A stretch of DNA of 5,385 bases, from assembly GCA_028871595.1 (NCBI GenBank), contig JAGWMT010000231.1:1-5385 (forward strand). The letters run 5' to 3'. This stretch comes from Elusimicrobiota bacterium (GTDB lineage Bacteria; Elusimicrobiota; Elusimicrobia; UBA1565; UBA9628). The translations under genes and the position numbers were made by a program. Below are positions 1 to 5,272 of this stretch, piece after piece (position 1 is the first letter of the stretch; every line of letters starts with the position of its first letter). The notes below the pieces were generated by a model. That model was not told the DNA's origin and did not search any database. It saw nothing but the letters and a program-made list of their open reading frames with translations.

Positions 1-507
1 GGCCAGGCGACCACCGAGGTGGTCCTGCTGTTTCCGTTGTTCATGTTCTTTCTCTTCGCCTTCGCCAAGCTGTTCGCGCTGTTGATCCTGGTCCAGAAGC
101 TGGAGATCGCGTCGTTCTACGCGGCCCGACGCTGGCAGCTGGAGTCGCACCGGAACCAGCAGTACGTCGGGCCCGCCGACGACGGCGCGGAGGGCGGCTC
201 GTGCACCGGCCTGTGCGGCGACATCCAGGAGAAGGTCAAGTCCTACATCGGCTACGACGGCCCGTCCGCGGGCTTCCTGGATCTGACCACCTCCTGCCTG
301 AAGACCAGCGAGTGCTCGGCCGGCTCGCCGGGGGTGACCATCCAGCGCACCCAGGTCTGGAACGTGGTCACCGTCACGGCCTGCACGAACCCGGTCAGTC
401 TGGCGTTCTATAAGACGAAAGGTTTCGTGTTCTGCTCGACGAAATACGTTCCCAACCGCGACCGGCCGATCGCGTTCGTGCTGCCCGGCCTGAACAACGG
501 GCCCTGA
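1..507 (+). CDS. TadE-like pilus assembly pseudopilin, 5' partial
   Basis: The frame is open to the window edge and the true start lies upstream. The first visible residues are GQATTEVVLLFP: a Gly, then a Glu five residues after it, then a long hydrophobic helix rich in Phe and Leu. This is the type IVb prepilin pattern of TadE/TadG-like proteins, cut after the Gly by the Tad prepilin peptidase. Members are minor pseudopilins of the Flp/Tad pilus (or related secretion system), anchored in the inner membrane by this helix. Only a short basic leader of a few residues is probably missing. The GTG at 19 falls inside the prepilin motif and should not be taken as the start. After the helix comes KLEIASFYAARR, typical of the family, then a periplasmic domain of about 120 residues with six Cys, an even number that would allow three disulfides. 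The stop is TGA at 505-507. Other tad genes would be expected upstream, outside the window. The family call is fairly sure; whether this is TadE, TadF or a lineage-specific paralogue is not. Confidence 0.75.
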   Translation, partial: GQATTEVVLLFPLFMFFLFAFAKLFALLILVQKLEIASFYAARRWQLESHRNQQYVGPADDGAEGGSCTGLCGDIQEKVKSYIGYDGPSAGFLDLTTSCLKTSECSAGSPGVTIQRTQVWNVVTVTACTNPVSLAFYKTKGFVFCSTKYVPNRDRPIAFVLPGLNNGP

Positions 508-534
508 ACGCCGCGGCCGTCCGCGCGTAAATTG

Positions 535-540
535 TATGAT
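535..540 (+). promoter_or_regulatory. Possible -10 box upstream of the FtsH-like gene
   Basis: TATGAT, preceded directly by TG, stands out in the 71-base gap between the TadE-like and FtsH-like genes. No convincing -35 box lies 16-18 bases upstream, where the sequence is GC-rich. Transcription from here would start near 547 and give a leader of about 32 bases carrying the GGAG site at 570-573. Co-transcription with the upstream pilus gene remains possible. No hairpin with a T-run is seen in this gap. Confidence 0.3.
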
Positions 541-569
541 GCTGATTCGCCGCACCGTTCCCGTCCCTC

Positions 570-573
570 GGAG
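570..573 (+). promoter_or_regulatory. Shine-Dalgarno site of the FtsH-like gene
   Basis: GGAG lies five bases before the ATG at 579 and supports that start. It contrasts with the genes at 3033 and 4150, which have no such site. Confidence 0.65.
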
Positions 574-578
574 AAATC

Positions 579-2297
579 ATGTTTTGGGCTAAATTCAGGC
601 TGTTCATGTCGCGCTGGTGGGTGCCCCTGCTGATCGTGGTGGGCATCATCGTCTCCATCATCATCCCGATCTGGTACATGTCGGGGATGGAGGAAAGCGT
701 GCGGCGCTACATCATCGGCATCAACGTGGCCTCCCTTCCGTGGGGCATCCTGCAGACCTTGGTGTTCGTCGGGTTCCTGTATCTCCTCCAATACGGCGGC
801 GGGTTCGCCATGTTCCGCAAGAACAAGGTGGACTCCAGCCAGGTCAACGTCCGCTTCACCGACGTGATCGGCAACGAGGAGGCCAAGCGCGAGGCCAACG
901 AGGTCGTCCAGCTTCTCAAGGACCGCGCGATGCTCAAGAGCGTGGGCGGCAAGATCCTCCACGGCCTCCTGATGGTGGGCCCGCCCGGCTGCGGCAAGAC
1001 CATGCTGGCCAAGGCCGTCGCCACGGAGGCCGGCGTGCCGTTCCTGTCCACCTCGGGGTCGGAGTTCGTGGAGATCTTCGTGGGCGTGGGCGCCTCGCGC
1101 GTGCGCAAGCTGTTCAGCCAGGCCCGCCAGTACGCGCAGGCCTACGGCGCGTGCATCATCTTCATCGACGAGATCGAGGTCCTGGGCCGCACGCGCGTGG
1201 TGTACGACGCGTTCGGCGGCGGCCAGGAGGGGAACTCCACGCTCAACCAGCTGCTGGTCGAGATGGACGGCCTCACCGACAACGACGCGCCGGTCGTCGT
1301 CATCGGAGCCATGAACATGGCCGAGGAGGTCCTGGATCCCGCCCTGACGCGTCCCGGACGCTTCGACCGCAAGATCAAGATCTCGCTGCCGAACCTGACC
1401 GAGCGCCAGCAGATCTTCGAGTACTACGCCAAGAAGATCAAGATCGATCCCGGAATGGACCTGGCCCGCCTGGCGCGCAAGGCCATCATGAAATCCCCGG
1501 CCGAGATCGAGAACATCCTCAAGGAAGCGGCCCTCATCGCCGCGCGCGACCGGCGCGACGTCGTCGGCTACAAGGACGTCTCCGCCGCCATCGAGCGCAT
1601 CGAGCTGGGCGTGGCGCACCGCGTGTCCATGACCCCGAAGGAACGCCAGATGACGGCCTATCACGAGGCCGGACATCTGATGATCACGTACCTCTGCCAT
1701 CCGCTCAACGACGTGTTCAAGGCCTCGATCATCGAGCGCGGCGACGTGCTGGGGGTGGTCCATTACACGCCCCGCGAGGAGGTCCACTCCTACGACTTCG
1801 AGTCCATCTTCGCGTCCATCAAGTCCGCCCTGGGCGGCTACGCGGCGGAGCGCCTGAAGTTCAAGACCAGCACCCAGGGCGTCAGCTCCGACTTCGCGGC
1901 GGCGATGTCCCAGGCGCACATGATGGTCTGGCGCATCGGCATGGGCGAAAGCGGCCTGGTCGGCGACTTCACGCAGATTCCGGAGCGGCAGCTGTCCGAC
2001 GACATGAAGAAGAAGCTCAACGACGACACCCAGAAGCTCCTCAACCGCGCGATGAAGGAGGTCGAGCAGACCCTCAAGGACGAGGAGATGATCCTGGACC
2101 GCTTCGCCGCCGAGCTGCTCAAGCGCGAGGAGCTGGACTACGACGAGATCGTCGCGATCTTCGCCGAGTACGGCAAGCCCCCGCGCTCGCTGGCCACGGG
2201 GCCGCTGTCGCAGTCATTGAGCGCGCCGGATCCGCTGCCGATCATCCCGGTCTCGCTGTCCCGGCCGCAGACGCCGCCCCAGGCCCCGGCCGCGTAG
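579..2297 (+). CDS. ftsH: FtsH-family AAA+ ATP-dependent zinc metalloprotease, reduced periplasmic domain
   Basis: FtsH proteins are hexameric inner-membrane proteases that use ATP to pull out and degrade membrane and cytosolic proteins. Two hydrophobic helices are seen at about residues 13-34 and 53-72. The AAA+ domain follows: Walker A GPPGCGKT (134-141, Cys where most FtsH have Thr), pore motif FVGVG (167-171), Walker B IIFIDEIE (193-200), sensor-1 Asn246, and both arginine fingers in TRPGRFDR (R258, R261). The M41 peptidase has HEAGH (362-366) and a likely third zinc ligand Asp438 in GVSSDF. The usual C-terminal helices run to about 533, followed by a Pro-rich tail. All catalytic residues are present, so it should be active. 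The loop between the two helices is only about 18 residues, whereas typical FtsH has a periplasmic domain of roughly 70-80. At 572 residues it is shorter than usual (about 600-650). The symbol marks the family; the divergence (sensor-1 region NMAEEV, the Walker B to TLNQ region) suggests a second, specialised paralogue. The ATG is supported by GGAG upstream. It is convergent with the next gene. Confidence 0.9.
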   Translation: MFWAKFRLFMSRWWVPLLIVVGIIVSIIIPIWYMSGMEESVRRYIIGINVASLPWGILQTLVFVGFLYLLQYGGGFAMFRKNKVDSSQVNVRFTDVIGNEEAKREANEVVQLLKDRAMLKSVGGKILHGLLMVGPPGCGKTMLAKAVATEAGVPFLSTSGSEFVEIFVGVGASRVRKLFSQARQYAQAYGACIIFIDEIEVLGRTRVVYDAFGGGQEGNSTLNQLLVEMDGLTDNDAPVVVIGAMNMAEEVLDPALTRPGRFDRKIKISLPNLTERQQIFEYYAKKIKIDPGMDLARLARKAIMKSPAEIENILKEAALIAARDRRDVVGYKDVSAAIERIELGVAHRVSMTPKERQMTAYHEAGHLMITYLCHPLNDVFKASIIERGDVLGVVHYTPREEVHSYDFESIFASIKSALGGYAAERLKFKTSTQGVSSDFAAAMSQAHMMVWRIGMGESGLVGDFTQIPERQLSDDMKKKLNDDTQKLLNRAMKEVEQTLKDEEMILDRFAAELLKREELDYDEIVAIFAEYGKPPRSLATGPLSQSLSAPDPLPIIPVSLSRPQTPPQAPAA

Positions 2298-2298
2298 G

Positions 2299-2949
2299 TC
2301 AGAGGCCGACGGCGGCGCGGTAGTAGGGGTAGGAGCGCACGCGCACGACCAGTTCGACCGCGGAGCCGTCGAACAGCCCCTCGGGCGCACGGTCCATGTC
2401 CAGGCGCGCGTCCGCTTCGTGCGACGCGCAGTGGGGGATGTCCACGCTGACCTGCACCGCGGCGCGCAGCCCCGCGCCCAAGGCCGCGTTCTTCTTCAGG
2501 CCTTCTCCCAGGGTCCGGTACGGGCGCGAGTCGTCCAGTCGCGACGTGAGCCGGAACGTGCGCGCGGCGGGCGCGCGGCAGACGCAGCATACGCTCGGCA
2601 GCGCCGCGCCCGCCTTCACGGGGATTCCGAATATGGGAGAGGGCGCCACGAAGTCCTCCGGCACGCTCTCGTAGCCCCCGGACCACGTCTTCGCATAGCG
2701 GCGACAGTGACGGCAGCGGACGTAGCCCGCCTCCGCCGCGAAATGGAGCGCCTGGCCGCACGAAGGGCAGTCCGCCTCGCGGAATCCGACGACGGCGCCG
2801 ATCAGCAGGCCCGCCGCGAACAGGGCGGACCAAACGGCGACGCCTTTCGCGCCGGGCCAGTTCGATAGCGCGATCGCGGCCGCCGCCAAACCCAGAGCCG
2901 CGGCCGCCCCGGCCTCCCATTTTTTCTTGCGCGTCGTCGTCTTCGTCAT
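2299..2949 (-). CDS. Unrecognised membrane protein with zinc ribbon and second Cys/His cluster
   Basis: No family is recognised. The 216-residue product starts with a basic stretch (RKKK, residues 7-10), then two hydrophobic helices at about 13-29 and 36-56, which should leave both ends in the cytosol. A zinc ribbon follows directly: CPSC at 61-64 and CRHC at 79-82. A second half-site, CCVC at 121-124, pairs with PHCASH at 172-177 and could form another Cys3His-type zinc site; the Pro-x-Cys-x-x-His ending recurs in small zinc-binding proteins of unknown role. The C-terminal 40 residues look like a beta-rich strand region. No catalytic motif is seen, so a structural, nucleic-acid-binding or protein-binding role is possible. 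The stop lies one base from the stop of the convergent FtsH-like gene. Upstream it is divergent from the kinase gene over an 83-base gap. There is no Shine-Dalgarno site; a TTTAAT box ends 11 bases before the ATG. Codon use and coding continuity make it more convincing than the overlapping frames. Confidence 0.72.
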   Translation of the reverse strand: MTKTTTRKKKWEAGAAAALGLAAAAIALSNWPGAKGVAVWSALFAAGLLIGAVVGFREADCPSCGQALHFAAEAGYVRCRHCRRYAKTWSGGYESVPEDFVAPSPIFGIPVKAGAALPSVCCVCRAPAARTFRLTSRLDDSRPYRTLGEGLKKNAALGAGLRAAVQVSVDIPHCASHEADARLDMDRAPEGLFDGSAVELVVRVRSYPYYRAAVGL

Positions 2950-2960
2950 TTCGGATTTCG

Positions 2961-2966
2961 ATTAAA
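2961..2966 (-). promoter_or_regulatory. Possible -10 box of the zinc-ribbon gene (minus strand)
   Basis: On the minus strand this reads TTTAAT, five of six matches to the sigma-70 -10 consensus, and ends 11 bases before the ATG. No clear -35 box is seen 16-18 bases upstream. Transcription from it would begin about five bases before the ATG. The same bases form part of the repeat upstream of the kinase promoter, so the two divergent promoters may share a control region. Confidence 0.35.
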
Positions 2967-2977
2967 GGACGTTAAAG
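2962..2977 (+). repeat. Paired TTAAAG direct repeat upstream of the kinase promoter
   Basis: TTAAAG occurs at 2962-2967 and again at 2972-2977, ten bases apart, which is one helical turn. The block is AT-rich in otherwise GC-rich DNA and ends 14 bases before TTGACA. It could be an UP-element-like contact for RNA polymerase or a binding site for an activator that contacts one face of the helix. Confidence 0.45.
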
Positions 2978-2991
2978 AATCGTCCGCGGCA

Positions 2992-3020
2992 TTGACACGC
3001 TCGCGGCGGCCGCCCATAAT
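2992..3020 (+). promoter_or_regulatory. Sigma-70-type promoter of the kinase gene
   Basis: A perfect TTGACA (2992-2997) and CATAAT (3015-3020, five of six matches) are separated by 17 bases, the optimal spacing. The predicted start of transcription is near 3027, only about six bases before the ATG at 3033. This predicts a near-leaderless mRNA, consistent with the absence of any Shine-Dalgarno site. Confidence 0.75.
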
Positions 3021-3032
3021 GAGCCCGCGATC

Positions 3033-4064
3033 ATGGTTCATTTCCCTTCCGATATTTATTGTAACACGCAGTGCCTCTCCGTCAAGGCCCATGCCTTGGG
3101 CGAATTGGTCCGCGGGAACCGGCTGGACGCCGGCCTGGCGGCGGCTTTCTCCCTGCTGGCCGCGATGGCCGCCGCGGCGCTTTGGTTGTCGCGCGGAGCG
3201 CGGCGGCGCCTTTCGCCGTCGAAGGCCGCGCCGGGTCCGCGCGCGCTGAACGCCCAGTACGAACTGCGCGAGCAAGTCGGAGAAGGCGGGATGGGGGCGG
3301 TGTACCGGGGCTGGGACTCGGCGCTGAAGCGCCCCGTGGCGATCAAGAGGCTGCGCTCGGAGCTCCAGGCCAATGCCCGAGAGCGCGAGCGCTTCATCCG
3401 CGAGGCGGAGCTGGTCGCCTCGCTGCGGCATCCCCATATCGTCGAAATCCACACCATCATCCGCGACGCGGGGGACACCTATCTGGTTTTCGAGTACATC
3501 GCGGGCCGGACCGTCCACGAACTGCTCAACGATAGCGCGGGCCGGCACCTCCCCGCGGCGCGGGCGCTGGACGTTCTCAAAGGCGTCGCGCAGGCGGTGG
3601 ACCACGCCCATGGACGGCTGGTGATCCATCGCGATTTGAAGCCGGCCAACATCATGATCTCCGACGACGGCTGGGTGAAGGTGATGGATTTCGGGATCGC
3701 CCGCCAGGTGGCCGACTCGATGATGACCACGACCAAGACCATCGTCGGGACTCCGACCTACATGGCCCCGGAGCAGGCCATGGGCCTGGTGGTCAAGGAG
3801 TCCGACGTCTACGCCTTGGGCGTGACCCTTTACGAGATGCTCACCGGCGGGCTTCCTTTCAAGGGTCCCGATGAGATGCGCGACAAGATGGATGAGCGCT
3901 TCGTGCCCGCGACCGCTTTGGTCCCGAATCTGCCCCAGGCCGTGGACGCGGCGCTGGCGAAGGCCTTGGCGGCGCGCCCGGAGGACCGGTACCGCAGCTG
4001 CCGGGACCTTTATCGCGCCGTCGCCGAGGCGCTGGACGCGCGCGTGACCCCGGTTCGCTCCTGA
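3033..4064 (+). CDS. Membrane-anchored Hanks-type (PknB-like) serine/threonine protein kinase
   Basis: The kinase transfers phosphate from ATP to Ser/Thr of target proteins. The domain fills residues 76-335: Gly-loop GEGGMGAVY (83-91), Lys105 of VAIK, helix-C Glu124, catalytic loop HRDLKPAN (199-206, Asp201), DFG (219-221), an activation segment with TTTKT (232-236), GTPTYMAPEQ (239-248), Asp258 of SDVYALG, and the conserved Arg319. All catalytic residues are intact, and the HRD Arg implies control by phosphorylation of the activation segment. One hydrophobic helix (about 33-53) precedes the domain and is followed by RGARRR, which places the kinase in the cytosol and a 32-residue segment with Cys10 and Cys14 outside. 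Typical PknB relatives have the kinase first and a sensor domain after the helix; here the order is reversed and no sensor exists. The start is bounded by an in-frame TAA at 2973-2975, and ATG 3033 is the first start codon after it. No Shine-Dalgarno site precedes it. The next possible Met (45) lies inside the helix. Confidence 0.9.
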   Translation: MVHFPSDIYCNTQCLSVKAHALGELVRGNRLDAGLAAAFSLLAAMAAAALWLSRGARRRLSPSKAAPGPRALNAQYELREQVGEGGMGAVYRGWDSALKRPVAIKRLRSELQANARERERFIREAELVASLRHPHIVEIHTIIRDAGDTYLVFEYIAGRTVHELLNDSAGRHLPAARALDVLKGVAQAVDHAHGRLVIHRDLKPANIMISDDGWVKVMDFGIARQVADSMMTTTKTIVGTPTYMAPEQAMGLVVKESDVYALGVTLYEMLTGGLPFKGPDEMRDKMDERFVPATALVPNLPQAVDAALAKALAARPEDRYRSCRDLYRAVAEALDARVTPVRS

Positions 4065-4077
4065 AACGCGGACCATC

Positions 4078-4094
4078 GGTAAAAAAGAGGTAAA
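4078..4094 (+). repeat. Paired GGTAAA direct repeat upstream of the gene 5 promoter
   Basis: GGTAAA occurs at 4078-4083 and 4089-4094, eleven bases apart, in an A-rich block between the kinase stop and the next promoter. The TAAAG of the second copy (4091-4095) ends 13 bases before TTGACA, almost the same position as TAAAG before the kinase promoter (14 bases). It may be an UP-like element or a shared regulator site. Confidence 0.4.
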
Positions 4095-4108
4095 GGAAAG
4101 GGCTTCCC

Positions 4109-4138
4109 TTGACAGATTTGCGCGGGGGGGGCTACACT
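4109..4138 (+). promoter_or_regulatory. Sigma-70-type promoter of the Gly/Ala/Ser-rich protein gene, with G8 spacer tract
   Basis: A perfect TTGACA (4109-4114) and TACACT (4133-4138, which keeps the key T, A and final T) are separated by 18 bases, one more than optimal. The spacer contains eight consecutive G (4124-4131). The predicted start of transcription is near 4145, about five bases before the ATG at 4150. The promoter lies wholly in the 85-base gap after the kinase stop, so the kinase and this gene can be transcribed separately. Confidence 0.7.
4124..4131 (+). repeat. Poly-G tract (8 G) in the promoter spacer
   Basis: Eight G residues sit between the -35 and -10 boxes. Homopolymers of this kind can lose or gain a base at replication. 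Loss of one G would bring the spacer from 18 to the optimal 17. Confidence 0.8.
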
Positions 4139-4149
4139 GCCGAAGACTT

Positions 4150-5250
4150 ATGAGCGTTCAATTGACTGCGGCGTCCCCGCGCGTCACCGTGTCCGTATCC
4201 GCGGACGACGACCCTTTTAAGAAATATTGGTGGCTCATCCTGGTCGGGTTCGTCCTGACCGGCCTGTGGCTGTGCCTGCCCGGGATGGAGGCGTCCGTGG
4301 GCTCCGCGCACGTGGACACGTCGAAGCCCGTGGCCGGAGCGACCTCGGAACAAAGCCTGGATTCCGTGGACAATCCGGCCGGCGCCGAGGGCGGCGCCTT
4401 GGACCTCTCCATGGACGGCGCCGGAAAGCGCAAGGACAAGGGCGTGGAATCGTTCGAATCCATGTTGTATCAGCCGCCTCCGGAGCCCGGCGCGGCCGCG
4501 CCGGGAGCGCCTCTGGGCGCTTCGGCGGGCTCGGCCAGCCTGGCGCAGCAATTGAAAAGCGTGGGCGGCGCCAAGGCGAAGGACGCCTCCGGCTGGGACG
4601 AGAAGGCTCGCACGGGGTTCGCCTCTCCGCATCTGAGCGGTTCCGGCCTTTCCGGCGCCGGTTCCTCGTCCGGCGGCTCCAGCGCCAGCGCCTCGGCGGG
4701 CGGCGGCGCCTTCGGCTCCTCGAACGCGCAGATCAGCTTCGGCAACACTCATGGTCTGAAGGACGACGGCGGCGAGAGCGCGTCCGCGGGGGGGCTGGCG
4801 GCCCTGCGCACGGCGGCCAAGACCGCCGGCGCGGCCGCGGCGTCGCGCAGCAACGACGCGGCGCGCGCGGGAGTGGGCAGCTTTTTCGACGGATCGAAGG
4901 GACGAAGCGCAGGCATCGCGGGCGACGCGGGGGGGAGCGGCACCTACGCCGAACTGGACGCCGCCCCGGCCAATCTGAAAGCGAACAATCCGGACCTGAA
5001 CAAGAAGGAAATCAAGGCTCCGCCGTCCACCCCGGCGCCGGCGTCGGCGGACAACCAGATGGGCAAGCAGTTGCTGATGATGGCCGCCACGGCGGTGATC
5101 GGCGGAATGATTCCCGGGGTCGGCGGCCAGATGGTGATGATGGCGGGGATGATGCTGATGCAGCAGCAGCAGGCGAAGGCCGACGCGGCCGCCCAGCAGC
5201 AGCAGCAGGCGGCCAGCAACCGCATGAACGGCGTGGTGAGCGGCCATTAG
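4150..5250 (+). CDS. Unrecognised low-complexity Gly/Ala/Ser-rich anchored protein with Met-rich and poly-Gln C-terminal region
   Basis: No family is recognised. The 366-residue product has a short N-terminal segment with several Ser/Thr and an acidic DDD, then KK and one hydrophobic helix (about 26-43). The Lys pair before the helix suggests the N-terminus is in the cytosol and the remaining 320 residues outside. The middle (about 48-300) is Gly/Ala/Ser/Pro-rich and probably disordered, with scattered charged stretches. Residues 304-337 form a hydrophobic, Met-rich segment (ten Met) around the glycine-zipper-like GGMIPGVGG (318-326), which could insert in a membrane or self-associate. Four Gln and then five Gln follow, flanking AKADAAA. 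The ATG has no Shine-Dalgarno site and lies 12 bases past a -10 box; no start codon of ATG or GTG type precedes it in frame back to the kinase stop. A shared promoter layout with the kinase gene upstream hints that it could be a partner or substrate, but this is inference. Codon use is GC-rich like its neighbours, which supports a native gene. Confidence 0.78.
   Translation: MSVQLTAASPRVTVSVSADDDPFKKYWWLILVGFVLTGLWLCLPGMEASVGSAHVDTSKPVAGATSEQSLDSVDNPAGAEGGALDLSMDGAGKRKDKGVESFESMLYQPPPEPGAAAPGAPLGASAGSASLAQQLKSVGGAKAKDASGWDEKARTGFASPHLSGSGLSGAGSSSGGSSASASAGGGAFGSSNAQISFGNTHGLKDDGGESASAGGLAALRTAAKTAGAAAASRSNDAARAGVGSFFDGSKGRSAGIAGDAGGSGTYAELDAAPANLKANNPDLNKKEIKAPPSTPAPASADNQMGKQLLMMAATAVIGGMIPGVGGQMVMMAGMMLMQQQQAKADAAAQQQQQAASNRMNGVVSGH
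4788..4794 (+). repeat. G7 tract within the Gly/Ala/Ser-rich gene
   Basis: Seven consecutive G span the codons for Ala213-Gly-Gly. A change of one base would shift the frame at about residue 214 and remove the Met-rich C-terminal segment. Confidence 0.6.
4929..4935 (+). repeat. Second G7 tract within the Gly/Ala/Ser-rich gene
   Basis: Seven consecutive G span the codons for Ala260-Gly-Gly. As with the tract at 4788, slippage here would truncate or alter the C-terminal region. Confidence 0.6.
5161..5208 (+). repeat. Two CAG trinucleotide tracts encoding poly-Gln
   Basis: Four perfect CAG units (5161-5172) and five more (5194-5208) flank a 21-base stretch encoding AKADAAA. Only CAG is used for all nine Gln. 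Changes in unit number would keep the frame and alter only the Gln count. Confidence 0.8.
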
Positions 5251-5262
5251 TTCGACAGACGC

Positions 5263-5268
5263 AGGAGG
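5263..5268 (+). promoter_or_regulatory. Strong Shine-Dalgarno site of the last gene
   Basis: A full AGGAGG lies four bases before the ATG at 5273. It decides the start of the last gene and shows that the organism uses canonical initiation for internal operon genes. Confidence 0.85.
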
Positions 5269-5272
5269 ATTT

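Noticed and set aside
19..21. GTG as start of the TadE-like gene
   Set aside because: The residues before it in frame complete the prepilin Gly/Glu motif, so the gene must begin upstream of the window.
408..1919. 503-codon open frame on the minus strand, antisense to the FtsH-like gene
   Set aside because: It is antisense to a gene with complete conserved motifs, has no recognisable domain, and its Leu/Asp/Gly/His/Val-rich composition is what the complement of GC-rich codons gives.
617..2323. 568-codon plus-strand frame overlapping the FtsH-like gene
   Set aside because: The product is Arg/Pro/Gly/His-rich with no fold-like pattern; long open shifted frames are expected at this GC content.
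2138..2920. 260-codon minus-strand frame overlapping the zinc-ribbon gene
   Set aside because: Same strand but different frame; it is Arg/Gly-rich, overlaps the end of the protease gene, and lacks the ordered helices and Cys pairs of the chosen frame.
3165..3167. Internal ATG (Met45) as the true kinase start
   Set aside because: It falls inside the hydrophobic helix and has no Shine-Dalgarno site; the promoter position fits the ATG at 3033.
2946..4076. 376-codon minus-strand frame opposite the kinase gene
   Set aside because: Shadow of the kinase, whose motifs are unambiguous; no domain or start signal on the minus strand.
4098..4110. AAGGG-CTT-CCCTT inverted repeat after the kinase gene as a terminator
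   Set aside because: The stem is only five pairs with a three-base loop, has no T-run after it on the plus strand, and overlaps the -35 box of the next promoter.
4132..5247. 371-codon minus-strand frame opposite the Gly/Ala/Ser-rich gene
   Set aside because: The plus-strand gene has a promoter, a membrane anchor and an operon partner; the minus frame is Arg/Gly/His-rich and lacks these.
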